Position numbers and translations under genes: made by a program. Shown in pieces: positions 32,387-41,702 of a DNA stretch of 64,000 nt; positions within the stretch are counted from its first letter, which is position 1, and every line of letters starts with the position of its first letter. This DNA comes from Chelatococcus asaccharovorans (GTDB lineage Bacteria; Pseudomonadota; Alphaproteobacteria; Rhizobiales; Beijerinckiaceae), in contig NZ_QJJK01000002.1 of assembly GCF_003201475.1 (NCBI RefSeq), forward strand, positions 62,001 through 126,000, written 5' to 3'. A model generated the notes under the pieces. It had not been told where the DNA came from and ran no database searches. It worked only from the letters and a program-made list of their open reading frames with translations.

Positions 32387-33264
32387 GGCCCGGCCCTCTC
32401 CAGTTCACCGGGCGTCCCGCCCCCCGAACGCGGATCGAGGGCCCGCGACATCTGTTTCCCGATGGTGTCGAAGGACAGAATGGTGAGGGTGAGAACGAGA
32501 CCCGGCAGCACGGCGTAATAGGGTGCCTCATAGAGGTAGGACTTGCCCGTGCGCAGCATCTCGCCCCAACTCGGCGTCGGTGGCGGAACGCCGACCCCGA
32601 GGAAGGCCAGCGCCGCCTCCAGCAGGATGGCGACCGAGGACAGAACGATCACCTGCACCATCAGCGGGCTCAGGATGTTGGGCAGGATGGTCCGGAACAT
32701 GATGTAGCTCGACGAGCAGCCGAAACCGCGCACCGCCGAGACAAAATCGAGCTGGCGCAAGGTCAGCACCTGGGCGCGGGCGATGCGCGCGAAACTCGGA
32801 ACGCCGGCGACGCCGACGGCGATCAGAGCCGCCGTCTGGCTCCGCCCGAGCACCGCGATCAGCGCCATGGCCAGCAGGATGTTCGGCAGCGCCAGCAGCA
32901 CGTCGATGAAGCGCATCAGCACGGTGTCGCGCCAGCCGCCGAAATAGCCGGCGACGAGCCCGATCGGCACGCCGATCAGCGCCGCGATGATGACGGCACC
33001 TGCGGCCGTCACCAGCGATGTCCGCGCGCCGAAAATCACCCGCGCCATGATATCGCGCCCGAGCTCGTCGGTGCCGAACCAGTGGCTGCCGGATGGCGGC
33101 TTCAGCGAGTCAACGATGTTTTGCGCGAGCGGATCGATCGGCAGGACATTCGCGAAGACCGCCCCGAAGATGACGACGGTGAGGAATCCGAGACTGATGA
33201 TGAAGCCGAGAGGGGGCAGCGGCCGCCGCCGCCTCTTCGTCAGAACGCCTTCCTGGACAGTCAT
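32383..33264 (-). CDS. ABC transporter permease, DppC/OppC type (unit 2)
   Basis: 293 residues from ATG 33264 (GGGGAGGGG upstream; a GTG at 33291 would add nine residues). Contains the DppC loop SHWFGTDELGRDIMARVIFG, several hydrophobic spans and the EAA loop (FVSAVRGFGCSSSYIMFRTI). It is separated from the binding-protein gene by 250 bp (33265-33514) in which I find no gene or terminator. Confidence 0.93.
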   Translation of the reverse strand: MTVQEGVLTKRRRRPLPPLGFIISLGFLTVVIFGAVFANVLPIDPLAQNIVDSLKPPSGSHWFGTDELGRDIMARVIFGARTSLVTAAGAVIIAALIGVPIGLVAGYFGGWRDTVLMRFIDVLLALPNILLAMALIAVLGRSQTAALIAVGVAGVPSFARIARAQVLTLRQLDFVSAVRGFGCSSSYIMFRTILPNILSPLMVQVIVLSSVAILLEAALAFLGVGVPPPTPSWGEMLRTGKSYLYEAPYYAVLPGLVLTLTILSFDTIGKQMSRALDPRSGGGTPGELERAGP

Positions 33265-33514
33265 CGACGGCCCCTCCCCGCCGGCCGGCACCTGCCTGCG
33301 CGGCAGTTTGCGTCAACGGGGCGTACCCGGCCATAGCAATGTGAGCGGCTTCTTCGCCGATCCGATGCACAGACAAGCCGAGAGACCGGCAGCTCAACCC
33401 CTGTCCGGGCGTCTGCCGTTCTGTCGTCGATATCGTCGGGCCGCGATCGGATGTCGGCGATAGCGGCCCTGCTGCACGGATCCTTCAATAGACGACCTGG
33501 ACCCATCACCCCCA

Positions 33515-35068
33515 TTACTTGAACCCGATGGTCCGGGCGACGAGGAGGTTGTCCATGTCGGGGGTGATCCCGCCGATCTTGTCCGAGGCGACGATCAGGC
33601 CGACTTCATAGGAGTTGGTCGGGATGCCGAAAGACTCATCCACCAGCACCTTGTTGAGGTTGTCATAGGACGCCTTGACGTCGGTGCCCGAACCGAATGT
33701 CGTGTCGACCTTGGCAATGGCCGCCACATAATCCGGATGCGGGTGCGGGTCCTTCAGGACCGGGTTCTTCGAGGTGCGATAGATGGAATTCGTCGCGACG
33801 CGCGAGGGAAACTTCTGCACATTGCCCACGCCGCCGAAGACGGCGTCGAAATTGCCCTTGAGCAGGGCATCGACGAATTCAGCGCCCTGGCGAATATCGA
33901 GGTCGATCTTGATGCCGACCTGGGCAAGCGTCGCCTGAACGACCTGGCTGATGCGCACGGAGGGCTCGTCGCTGCCGTTGACCAGCAGTTTCCAGTCCTG
34001 CATCTCGGCCGGCGTGAGCCCGGATTCCTTCAGGAGCGCCTTGGCCTTCTCGAGATCATAGGCGTAGGTCTTGGTATAGGAGGCATCGAAGGCCGGGCTC
34101 GCCGGCGCCCATGGCAGGGCGACGACCTGCCCCATGCCGGCATAGCCGACCCGCAGGATGCCGTCGCGATCCATCAGATAGTTGAAGGCCTGCCGGAACT
34201 TCTTGTTCCGGAACGGGCCACGTGTCGAATTGATGCGGAAGACCTGGACAAGCTTGCCCGGGCCGTCGAAGACCTGGTAGCCGGCGTTCTTGAGGCGCGC
34301 GGCACTGCGCGAGGAACCGTTATAGACCATGTCGATGGCGCCGGATTCGAGCGCCGCCGTTGCAGCGGCATCCTCGCTGAAGATCGTGAAGACGATCTCC
34401 TTCGACACCGGCTCGCCCTTGCGCCAGTAATTCGGATTGGCCTTCAGCTTCATGCCCTGGCCGACCGAACGGCTTTCCAGCAGGTAGGGACCCGTGCCCG
34501 CCGGCACCGTTTCCACCGTCTCGACGCCCTTCGGGTCGATCGGGATGAGGAATTGCAGAAGGTCCAGGATCTGACGGTCCGGCACCGGATCCTTGAAATT
34601 GATGGTGACGGTGCGATCGTCGGGCGCGGTCCAGTCCTTGACGACCGCCATGGTCGAGTAGACGTTCTTGCCGCGGGCCGGATCCGCGCCCTTCGTCAGG
34701 GCCGCAATCACACCATCCGCCTTGAACGGCGTGCCGCTGTGGAAGGTCACGCCGTCACGCAAGGTCACCGTGACGGACTTGTTGTCCGGCGCGATTTTCC
34801 ATGCGGTCGCGAGGCTCGGCACGGGTTTGCCGTCGGCGGTATATTCGATCAGGCTGTCGTAGAGGTTCTTGATGACGTAGAAGTTCACCGTCGACAGCTG
34901 CTGCGGATCATAATTGGCGATCTCATCGAGAACGCCGATGCGCAGCGTGCCACCCTTCAACGCCTGGGCGGAGGCCGTCGCCCCCATGGCCAGACCTGCA
35001 ATGGCGAGGCCTGCCGCAGCACAAACCGCGATGCGAAGCATCCGCAGCCCAAATTTCCTATATGTCAT
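33515..35068 (-). CDS. ABC transporter substrate-binding protein, family 5 (unit 2)
   Basis: 517 residues from ATG 35068 (GGGAGAG upstream). Sec signal peptide (MLRIAVCAAAGLAIAGLAMG ... ASAQA) and SBP_bac_5 landmarks: IANYDPQQLSTVNFYVIKNL, LATAWKIAPDNKSVTVTLRD, GVTFHSGTPFKADGVIAAL and a middle FRNKKFRQAFNYLMDRDGIL. Periplasmic receptor of the unit-2 importer. It follows the M81 gene by 55 bp, so protease and receptor are probably co-transcribed, pointing to a peptide-like ligand, although the operon also ends with a phosphodiesterase. Confidence 0.94.
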   Translation of the reverse strand: MTYRKFGLRMLRIAVCAAAGLAIAGLAMGATASAQALKGGTLRIGVLDEIANYDPQQLSTVNFYVIKNLYDSLIEYTADGKPVPSLATAWKIAPDNKSVTVTLRDGVTFHSGTPFKADGVIAALTKGADPARGKNVYSTMAVVKDWTAPDDRTVTINFKDPVPDRQILDLLQFLIPIDPKGVETVETVPAGTGPYLLESRSVGQGMKLKANPNYWRKGEPVSKEIVFTIFSEDAAATAALESGAIDMVYNGSSRSAARLKNAGYQVFDGPGKLVQVFRINSTRGPFRNKKFRQAFNYLMDRDGILRVGYAGMGQVVALPWAPASPAFDASYTKTYAYDLEKAKALLKESGLTPAEMQDWKLLVNGSDEPSVRISQVVQATLAQVGIKIDLDIRQGAEFVDALLKGNFDAVFGGVGNVQKFPSRVATNSIYRTSKNPVLKDPHPHPDYVAAIAKVDTTFGSGTDVKASYDNLNKVLVDESFGIPTNSYEVGLIVASDKIGGITPDMDNLLVARTIGFK

Positions 35069-35123
35069 GCCGCTCTCCCGCTTTGTCACAATGGGCCTTG
35101 TTGCAAGGTCCCGTTCCCGCTCT

Positions 35124-36611
35124 TCATTGTTGTGGATTTCGCCAATCATCGAAGCGTTCCAGCGGATACACCGGCCGCGGAATATTCTTCCAGGGCAATG
35201 TGAATACGTCGGACTGGCCCGGGCCACGTGTATCGGCACGAATGACCTCGGACGAGATCGGCGCGAAATACTGGAAATTCGATGCGGTTTTGAGAACCGC
35301 TATTTTATAGTCCTTGGGGTTGATGCTGAAAGCCTCGTAGGCAGCCGGTATATTGCCCGCAACACCACGCAACTCCGAGATCAGGAGCGTGCATGGACCC
35401 ACGTCGAAGATCACGACGCGCCCCATATCGATATGGGTCTGGTGATTGAAAGCGACGGGAATCCGCCCGTCGGCAACCTTGCGCACGGTGCCGGTCACCT
35501 CAAGCGGCGAGAAGAACGCAGTCGCGGCGTCCCCACCGATGGGAAGCGTGACGGTGGCGCCCTCCCCGGCCTCCGTCAGCCGCGCGACGGTCTGTGGCGA
35601 GATCAGGGGAATAAGGGTCGGGCTCTTGATGCCAAGCCGCAGGATAGCCTCGAGGATCAGGTTGCTGTCGCCGGCCGAGCCGCCGAACACCGTGTCGCCG
35701 GTATCGCTGATCACCACCACGCCACGCGCGGCGCGGTCGGCCATCATGACCGCATCGTCGACCGAAACGGCTTCCTTGACCTGGAAATCGTCGCGCATCG
35801 ACCAGGCGAGATCGGCGAGCTCGTCGGCCAGACGTTCCGCGAGTTCAGGGTCGTTATCCGTGACGACGACGGTTGCCCAGCCGCCTTCGGCAACGTCGAG
35901 CCATGGCTGCATGGGATAGTTCGAGGCCTGCAGAACACGCGGATCAGCCTCGAGGGCGCGGGCGCGATCAAACCAGATCTTCATCGGCCCCTTCGCCGTC
36001 AGGAACTGCTCCTGATGCGACAACAGCGGGATCTTCCGCCACGCCGTCACCGGCTTCAGCTTGTTCGTCAGGACCTTCAGGAGGACTTCCGTCCCGACCT
36101 TGCCGGTATCGAATGTATCATGGGGCTGGGTGCGATGGCCGACGATGATCGTCGCATTGTCGATCATCGTCTGTGTGATGTTGGCGTGGTGGTCGAGCCC
36201 GACCATGATGGGCACATCCGGCCCGAGAATGCTGCGGCAGAGAGCGATCTGTGCGCCTTCGACATCGTCGATCCCCTCGGCCGCGCAAGCGCCATGGAGT
36301 TGCAGCACGAGCCCGTCGACCGGCATGGCTGCCGTCAGGCCGTCTCGGATTTTCTGCTGGAAGAAGTCGAACGCTTCACGGGTGATGCGCCCGCCCGCCC
36401 CGCTCCAGGCTCTGATGATGGGCACCGTCTCGACGGGAAGACCGGATTCCGCCACCGCCGCGTAATGGCCGCCGACCTGACCGAGATCCGTGAGTTCAGC
36501 CGGGATGGCATCACCCTCGAGGATCCCGAAGGCGGCGTAGTCCGAAAGCTCTGTCAGCACGGGATTGAAGTCATTCGTCTCCTGGCCGATATGAATAAGC
36601 GCTAGCCGCAC
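35124..36611 (-). CDS. M81 family metallopeptidase, MlrC-like (paralog 1)
   Basis: 495 residues: an N-terminal M81 (DUF1485) domain and a C-terminal MlrC domain. MlrC of microcystin-degrading sphingomonads is a zinc peptidase acting on the linear tetrapeptide product. The zinc site D-x-H ... H spaced as in MlrC is seen here at Asp140, His142 and His164 (GLDHHANIT; TQPHDTF). Other family marks are GQETNDFNP at the N-terminus, LQLHGACAAEG and FGGSAGDSNLILEAIL in the C-terminal part. No signal peptide. First gene of the unit-2 operon, so it likely acts on what that transporter brings in. Many M81 proteins have no known substrate. Confidence 0.92.
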   Translation of the reverse strand: MRLALIHIGQETNDFNPVLTELSDYAAFGILEGDAIPAELTDLGQVGGHYAAVAESGLPVETVPIIRAWSGAGGRITREAFDFFQQKIRDGLTAAMPVDGLVLQLHGACAAEGIDDVEGAQIALCRSILGPDVPIMVGLDHHANITQTMIDNATIIVGHRTQPHDTFDTGKVGTEVLLKVLTNKLKPVTAWRKIPLLSHQEQFLTAKGPMKIWFDRARALEADPRVLQASNYPMQPWLDVAEGGWATVVVTDNDPELAERLADELADLAWSMRDDFQVKEAVSVDDAVMMADRAARGVVVISDTGDTVFGGSAGDSNLILEAILRLGIKSPTLIPLISPQTVARLTEAGEGATVTLPIGGDAATAFFSPLEVTGTVRKVADGRIPVAFNHQTHIDMGRVVIFDVGPCTLLISELRGVAGNIPAAYEAFSINPKDYKIAVLKTASNFQYFAPISSEVIRADTRGPGQSDVFTLPWKNIPRPVYPLERFDDWRNPQQ

Positions 36612-37055
36612 CTGACCACCCCCGCGATTATAGAGTGAATACTGGCGATAAAAGGCGAATCACGCTCCCGGAGCGAAATGACCCGCCACGATCGCCAATT
36701 CTAATACATCAGAGCACAAGGGCATCGCTTCTTGTTCCGAACTTCTTGAGCGCTGCCGTGAGCTCCACCGTTCCCGACTTGATCGAAGCGTAGTAACGCG
36801 CAGAATTCGCGTCAAGAACCCCTCGTTTCGTCAGAAGAAACGTTGTGCCCTCCTCAGCGCCCCGCGGCTGCGACGCGAGCGTCCGTACCGTAACCCCAGA
36901 CGTCATCGCGCCGCATGAGCAAGGCTCCACCCGTCGCGGGAGCTCCCCCCTCGGACCACGCCGCCTGAGCCGCCTGCCTGGATTTCGCAGCAGTCCGGGG
37001 CGGTTTCCTTCCGTGTGGGAGGCACAGCGGAAAGCCCTCCTTCGGTCGACGGCGA
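36612..37055. other. Intergenic region with a doubtful small open frame
   Basis: 444 bases between the first M81 gene and the PLP-enzyme gene, both leftward. It should contain the promoter of the M81/unit-2 operon. No convincing terminator or RNA seen. The only open frame is the 73-codon one at 36709-36930. Confidence 0.5.
36709..36930 (-). CDS. Small hypothetical protein, doubtful
   Basis: 73 residues with a plausible, fairly hydrophilic composition (VLDANSARYYASIKSGTVEL, ALKKFGTRSDALVL) but no recognised domain, no signal peptide and no clear ribosome site. It could be a real small gene, the remnant of a longer one, or chance. It lies on the same strand as, and just upstream of, the M81 gene. 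Confidence 0.2.
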   Translation of the reverse strand: MEPCSCGAMTSGVTVRTLASQPRGAEEGTTFLLTKRGVLDANSARYYASIKSGTVELTAALKKFGTRSDALVL

Positions 37056-38372
37056 TCAGAAGAAGGTGCGGATGCCATCGACGACGCGGTAATCGTCATC
37101 GACCAGCGCCATGAACGCCCATTTGTCGAAGGTGGTGCAGGGGTGGCCGATCCCGAAGGCCACCATGTCGCCGACGGCAATCGGGCTGTCGAGCGGAGTG
37201 CCAAGGTGGCAGTGCTGGTCGTTGAGGGCGAGCACAACATGCCCCGCCGGCATGGACCGGGGCGCTGTCATGCTGCCGTCGGGCCGGTACCAGCGCAGGG
37301 GAACCGGCATCCCGGCATCATAGCTGATGTCACGCTTGCCGACGGTGAGGATGCTCCGACCCTGCTCCGGCCGCGATTGCACATAGGCCCACACCTCCAG
37401 CGCCGGCTCCAGTCCGCCTTCGGGGAGGGCCAGCGAGGTCTCATTGAGGATGCGCCTGAAGGCGGCGGCATAGCTCAGCGAATCGTGCGTGAGATAGCAG
37501 CCGGACCGCAGCACCTTCACGACAGGGCGCGCGAAGGCGGCCGCATTCAGCCGTTCACCGACCCGATCGAACAACGAAGAACCGCCGGCGCTGAGGACCA
37601 TCCCCTGGCCCGCCGCCAACAGTCCCTCGTCGTCCGCCTGCTTTGCGACCGCGATCACCTCGTCGAGGAGCCGGTCCGCCCCGGCGGGCGTCGGCTGCAA
37701 TCCCTCGAAACACTCGAAGCCGGCAAGCTGCAAGCCGGGGATCTCGCCGACGGCTCGCGCCACGGCCAATGCCTCCTCGCGGGTACGGGTGCCGGTTCGC
37801 CCCCCCTCGAAGCCGATCTCCACAAGAATATGGAGCGGATTGCCGGCCGGCGCCTGAATACGGGCGGCGCCCTCGGCGAGGAGGGCTATGCCCGGAAGGC
37901 TGTCGGCCAGACAATAAAGTTCCATGCCATCGTCGCGGATGGCCGAGAAACAGGCATCGATGGCCGGCCGGCCGACCGGCTGATTGGCGAGGATCACGCG
38001 CTTGACGCCGAAGCGGCGGCAGACATCGAGCTGCTGCGCCGTGGCGACGGTGATCGCCCAGGCCCCGTCCGCCACCTGCAGGTCGAAGAGTTGCGGCGCC
38101 ATGGTGGTCTTGCCATGGGGGGAGATCTCCAGGCCGTTCAGCGCCGTGAAGGCCTTCATCCAGCGGCTGTTGGCTTCCAGAACCGAGGTGCGGATCACCG
38201 CCAGCGGCAGCGGCATGTCACCGGCCAGCACGTTCCATCCCTGGCGCCCGACATCGGCCAGTGTGAGACCTTCGCAACCGGGCGGCAGCCCCTTGGTGGA
38301 TCTGTCGAGCACGGCCGCGTGCAAGGGTTCCAGCGCAAGACGCGGCAGGGGAGAGGTTTTCGTCGATGCCAT
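37056..38372 (-). CDS. PLP-dependent D-threonine aldolase / D-serine dehydratase-like enzyme
   Basis: 438 residues from ATG 38372. Alanine-racemase-fold (fold type III) PLP enzyme: the Schiff-base Lys is Lys88 in EISPHGKTTMAP; VEIGFEGGRTGTR and SAGGSSLFDRV follow as cofactor-phosphate contacts. The C-terminal D-serine-dehydratase-like domain has NDQHCHLG and GIGHPCTTFDKW, where the His and Cys form the zinc site of the DSD1/D-threonine aldolase group. Likely acts on D-3-hydroxy amino acids by dehydration or retro-aldol cleavage, releasing enamine/imine intermediates that RidA proteins handle. It follows the second M81 gene by 31 bp. This makes D-amino-acid residues a plausible end of the peptide route (inference). 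Confidence 0.87.
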   Translation of the reverse strand: MASTKTSPLPRLALEPLHAAVLDRSTKGLPPGCEGLTLADVGRQGWNVLAGDMPLPLAVIRTSVLEANSRWMKAFTALNGLEISPHGKTTMAPQLFDLQVADGAWAITVATAQQLDVCRRFGVKRVILANQPVGRPAIDACFSAIRDDGMELYCLADSLPGIALLAEGAARIQAPAGNPLHILVEIGFEGGRTGTRTREEALAVARAVGEIPGLQLAGFECFEGLQPTPAGADRLLDEVIAVAKQADDEGLLAAGQGMVLSAGGSSLFDRVGERLNAAAFARPVVKVLRSGCYLTHDSLSYAAAFRRILNETSLALPEGGLEPALEVWAYVQSRPEQGRSILTVGKRDISYDAGMPVPLRWYRPDGSMTAPRSMPAGHVVLALNDQHCHLGTPLDSPIAVGDMVAFGIGHPCTTFDKWAFMALVDDDYRVVDGIRTFF

Positions 38373-38403
38373 CGCGTCGGGACCTTGGGGCTGTGAGGGA
38401 CAA

Positions 38404-39867
38404 TCAGAGCAGGGGATTCGGATCAAGCGGCGCCAGCGGGCGCCGCGCCTTCTTATAGGGGATCTTGCTGGTATCCGATGGGTAGGGTCCACCCGTATCG
38501 AGATAAAGCACGGTCGCGGCGATCGGCGCGAAGGCGGCGTAGAAATGATTGGATGACTTCACGACCACGAGGGTCTTTGCGGCAAGGTCCACCCCGAGAT
38601 CGGTGAAGGCCGGCGGGCTGAAGGTCTGCGCGCGGGTGGAGGACAGCACCACGTCGAGATTGCCGATGGAGATCGCCGCGGCCGGTCCCAGCGACACCCA
38701 ACTTTGCTCGAAGGGAATGATGAGATCGTCGGTGATTCCGCGCACCCGGACATCGGCATCGATGGGATGGCCCGATGTCGGGGCGGCCTTGCCACAGAAG
38801 CGCAGGCGGAATTCGGCCCCGACCCCTGCCGCGCGACAGAAGCTGACGGCGACCGGGTCCCACATCGCCCCGATGGCGGCAGGAATATCCGGATGTTTCA
38901 GCAGCGCCTCGACCATCACCGAGGAATCGCCCGCGACGCCACCGCCCGGATTGTCCCAGCGATCCGCGAGGACCACCGGCCGGCCGGGTTGCGCGAGCCG
39001 CACCGCTTCCGCGATGCCCTCCTCGGGCTTGTAGTGGCGCGGAACGCCGCCCCCCGGACCCCAGCCCAGGATCTCACGCCCCAGGCTTTCAGCCAAATTG
39101 GCGGCCTTGCCGAGATCACCGTCGCTGATCACCATGACCTTGGTGCCAACGTCATAGACGTCGCCCGCCTGGAAGCCGTGCGCCACCGAAATGCTGAGGA
39201 TGCCGTCATGCCCTTCCATCGCCAGCAGCCGGTCGACGAAACTGCGCCCCGGCTCCCGGCTCGTCATGAAGCCGGAGATGGCGCGGCAGTCGAAGACGGC
39301 GGTGACCGGCTTGACCTCCCCGCGCGCCGCCCTCAGGCAGAGCGCCGCAAGGTCGCGCGCCCGCTCCAGGAAGTCGGTATGCGGAAACTCCTTGAAAGCA
39401 TTAATGACATCGGCCGCCTCGACCATCTGATCGGTGAGATGGCAATGCATGTCGAGTTCGGCGCCGATGATACAGTCGGGGCCGGCCACCGCGCGGGCGT
39501 GGGCCAGGAGATCGCCCTCGCAGTCGTCATAACCGTGAGCGACCATCGCACCATGCAGGCCGAACAGCGCGATATCCACCGGCAGGGCCGCTTTGAGCTG
39601 CGCGATGATCTCGTCGCGCAGGCTCTCGTAAGCGTCGCGTGAGACGAGCCCGGCAGGCTCCGCCCAGGTTGCGGTGCCCTCGATCACGGTCAGCCCTTCA
39701 CGCTGTGCCAGCTCGCGGGCCGCGATCATCGGGCCCGAGCACAGCGTTGGCGTATCGGGATGGGTGCCCGGCGGACAGTAGAACGCCCCTTCGAAGGCGC
39801 TGCGATCGACGAAGAGCGGGGCGAATGTATTGGTTTCCGTCGCCAATGACGCCGCAAAGACACGCAT
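38404..39867 (-). CDS. M81 family metallopeptidase, MlrC-like (paralog 2)
   Basis: 487 residues from ATG 39867 (GGGGA upstream). Same two-domain layout as paralog 1. Zinc ligands inferred from the conserved spacing: Asp139, His141 (ELDMHCHLT) and His163 (EFPHTDFLE). ATETNTFAPL and LFGLHGAMVAHG are the other N-terminal blocks; ADRWDNPGGGVAGDSSVMV marks the C-terminal domain. Cytoplasmic, operon with the PLP enzyme downstream. The co-transcription suggests M81 cleavage liberates an amino acid used by that enzyme. Confidence 0.92.
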   Translation of the reverse strand: MRVFAASLATETNTFAPLFVDRSAFEGAFYCPPGTHPDTPTLCSGPMIAARELAQREGLTVIEGTATWAEPAGLVSRDAYESLRDEIIAQLKAALPVDIALFGLHGAMVAHGYDDCEGDLLAHARAVAGPDCIIGAELDMHCHLTDQMVEAADVINAFKEFPHTDFLERARDLAALCLRAARGEVKPVTAVFDCRAISGFMTSREPGRSFVDRLLAMEGHDGILSISVAHGFQAGDVYDVGTKVMVISDGDLGKAANLAESLGREILGWGPGGGVPRHYKPEEGIAEAVRLAQPGRPVVLADRWDNPGGGVAGDSSVMVEALLKHPDIPAAIGAMWDPVAVSFCRAAGVGAEFRLRFCGKAAPTSGHPIDADVRVRGITDDLIIPFEQSWVSLGPAAAISIGNLDVVLSSTRAQTFSPPAFTDLGVDLAAKTLVVVKSSNHFYAAFAPIAATVLYLDTGGPYPSDTSKIPYKKARRPLAPLDPNPLL

Positions 39868-40202
39868 CCGATCGTCCCCGCTGATCTGCGGACCGCACGA
39901 AGCCGGCCCGACCGTTTCCATTCATGCGCCCGAAGCGGGCCTGCAGGCAGTAACGGACAAGAGGAAACGGCTGTCAAACAGACATCGTTTCGCCTCACGG
40001 AATAATCGCCACTTGCGCCGTGATGACGGGCGTTCAAAGATGCGGTGGTGAGATCACCTTTACATGCCAGACATTGCCGGGGTTCTTTGGCCTGCCCCGA
40101 TGGAGCCCGAAGTTCCGGCGAAACCGGATAGAATTCATGATATCGCCGGGACGCCCCCGTGTGCTGTGGAACGGCTCCGAAAAGCCGAGGAGATAACGCC
40201 CT
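39868..40202. other. Divergent promoter region between two M81 genes
   Basis: 335 bases separating paralog 2 (leftward) from paralog 3 (rightward). I see no gene, no strong palindrome and no copy of the TTTGATCAAA operator found at 44.4 and 53.1 kb. It must contain both promoters. Confidence 0.5.
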
Positions 40203-41702
40203 ATGACGAAACGCCCGCGCATCCTGCTGGCTGCCCTGTTCCACGAAACCCACACGTTTGTCGACGAGATCACCACGCTCGAGGACTACACGATCCGGGA
40301 TGTCCTCGACCGCCACGGGGATGGCTCCACCGTCGACGGCTTTCTCGAGGTCGCGAAAGAAGAAGGCTGGGAGGTGGTGCCGGCCGCCGACTTCACCGCC
40401 TTGCCCTCGGGAACGACGGACCACGCCGTCTTCGAGCTGTTCTGGGACAAGCTGAACGCGACGCTGACCTCCGCGCTGGCGGATGGCGGGCTCGACGGGA
40501 TCTGGCTCGCCCTGCACGGCGCGATGGTGACGACCGAATGTGTCGACCCCGAAGGCGAACTGCTCAGCCGTATCCGCGCGGTCCCCGGGGCGGAGCACCT
40601 GCCGCTGTTCGGCGTCTTTGATCTGCATGCGAACTTCACCCCCGCGATGGCCCGCCACGCCAACGGGCTGATCGCCTATCGCGAGAACCCCCATATCGAC
40701 GCGCGCGATTCCGCCGTTCGTTCGGCGCGCCTGATGGCACGGGCTTTGAAGGAGAAAACCGTCCCGCATATGGTCACCCTGACCGCCCCGCTGATGTGGC
40801 CGCCGACCGGGACGGGCACGGCCGACCGGCCGATGCGGGACCTGGAAGCGCTCGCCCGCCGGATCGAGGTGGAGACCCCTGCCATCTGGGCGGCGAATGT
40901 GGTTGCGGGCTACTCGTTTTCCGACACCCCCGATACGGGCGTGTCCTTCGCGGTGATTACCACCGCCGATGACACCGTCGCGCAATCCGCTTTGCAGCGC
41001 TTGCGCGACCTTGCGATCGAGTTGCGTGAGTTCGGTTTGCCGGAGGAGTGGAACCTCGACGCGGCGGTCGCTCATATCAAGACGCTGGAAGGCGGCCCCT
41101 ATGTGGTCGTGGAGCCTTCCGACAATATCGGCGGTGGCGCGCCGGGCGACGGCACCGCGGTGCTGCGCGCTTTCCTGAACCATGATTTTGACAATGCGGC
41201 GGTCGCCATCTCCGACCCCGCCGCCGTCGCAGCCCTGGCTGACGCCGTCCCTGGCGAGACGCGCCGGCTCTCCCTCGGTGGCAAGGGCAGTGCGATTGCT
41301 GATCCGCCGATCGAGGTCGATGCCCGCTTCGTCAGCCGCAGCGATGGGAACTTCACCCTGGAGGATCGCAACAGCCATCTCGCCGCCTCGCAGGGTGTGC
41401 ATTTCGCCATGGGCCCCTCTGCGGTCGTCACGGTCGGCAAGGGGATCAAGGTCTTGATCACCAGTCGCAAGACGCCGCCCTTCGATCTCGCGCAGTTCCG
41501 TTCACAAGGGATCATCCCGGAAGATCTGAAAGCGATCGGCGTGAAGGCGGCCGTCGCCCACCGCCGCGCCTATGATCCGATCGCGGCCGGCAGCTTCACG
41601 GTGGAAACGGCCGGGCCCTGCACGAGCCGGATCGCGACCCTGCCCTTCCGCCGGCTGCGGCGCGGCGTTTTTCCCATCCACGCCGATTGGAGCCCGGAAT
41701 GA
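40203..41702 (+). CDS. M81 family metallopeptidase, MlrC-like (paralog 3)
   Basis: 499 residues; GAGGAG upstream of ATG 40203. Zinc site by spacing: Asp140, His142 (VFDLHANFT) and His164 (RENPHIDARD). Other blocks: LFHETHTFVDE, LALHGAMVTTE and the C-terminal SDNIGGGAPGDGTAVLRAFL. It is translationally coupled (ATGA) to a RidA gene. The three M81 proteins differ widely from one another, sharing mainly motif blocks, so they are probably not recent duplicates and may cleave different bonds. Confidence 0.92.
   Translation: MTKRPRILLAALFHETHTFVDEITTLEDYTIRDVLDRHGDGSTVDGFLEVAKEEGWEVVPAADFTALPSGTTDHAVFELFWDKLNATLTSALADGGLDGIWLALHGAMVTTECVDPEGELLSRIRAVPGAEHLPLFGVFDLHANFTPAMARHANGLIAYRENPHIDARDSAVRSARLMARALKEKTVPHMVTLTAPLMWPPTGTGTADRPMRDLEALARRIEVETPAIWAANVVAGYSFSDTPDTGVSFAVITTADDTVAQSALQRLRDLAIELREFGLPEEWNLDAAVAHIKTLEGGPYVVVEPSDNIGGGAPGDGTAVLRAFLNHDFDNAAVAISDPAAVAALADAVPGETRRLSLGGKGSAIADPPIEVDARFVSRSDGNFTLEDRNSHLAASQGVHFAMGPSAVVTVGKGIKVLITSRKTPPFDLAQFRSQGIIPEDLKAIGVKAAVAHRRAYDPIAAGSFTVETAGPCTSRIATLPFRRLRRGVFPIHADWSPE

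Noticed and set aside
33737-35203. Long plus-strand frame opposite the unit-2 binding protein
   Set aside because: Arg/Asp/His-rich composition typical of antisense frames; the minus strand is a clear SBP_bac_5 protein.
34914-36605. 563-codon plus-strand frame opposite M81 paralog 1
   Set aside because: Shadow of the M81 gene; no family resemblance.
39726-41402. 558-codon minus-strand frame opposite M81 paralog 3
   Set aside because: Antisense composition, overlaps two real genes on both strands.
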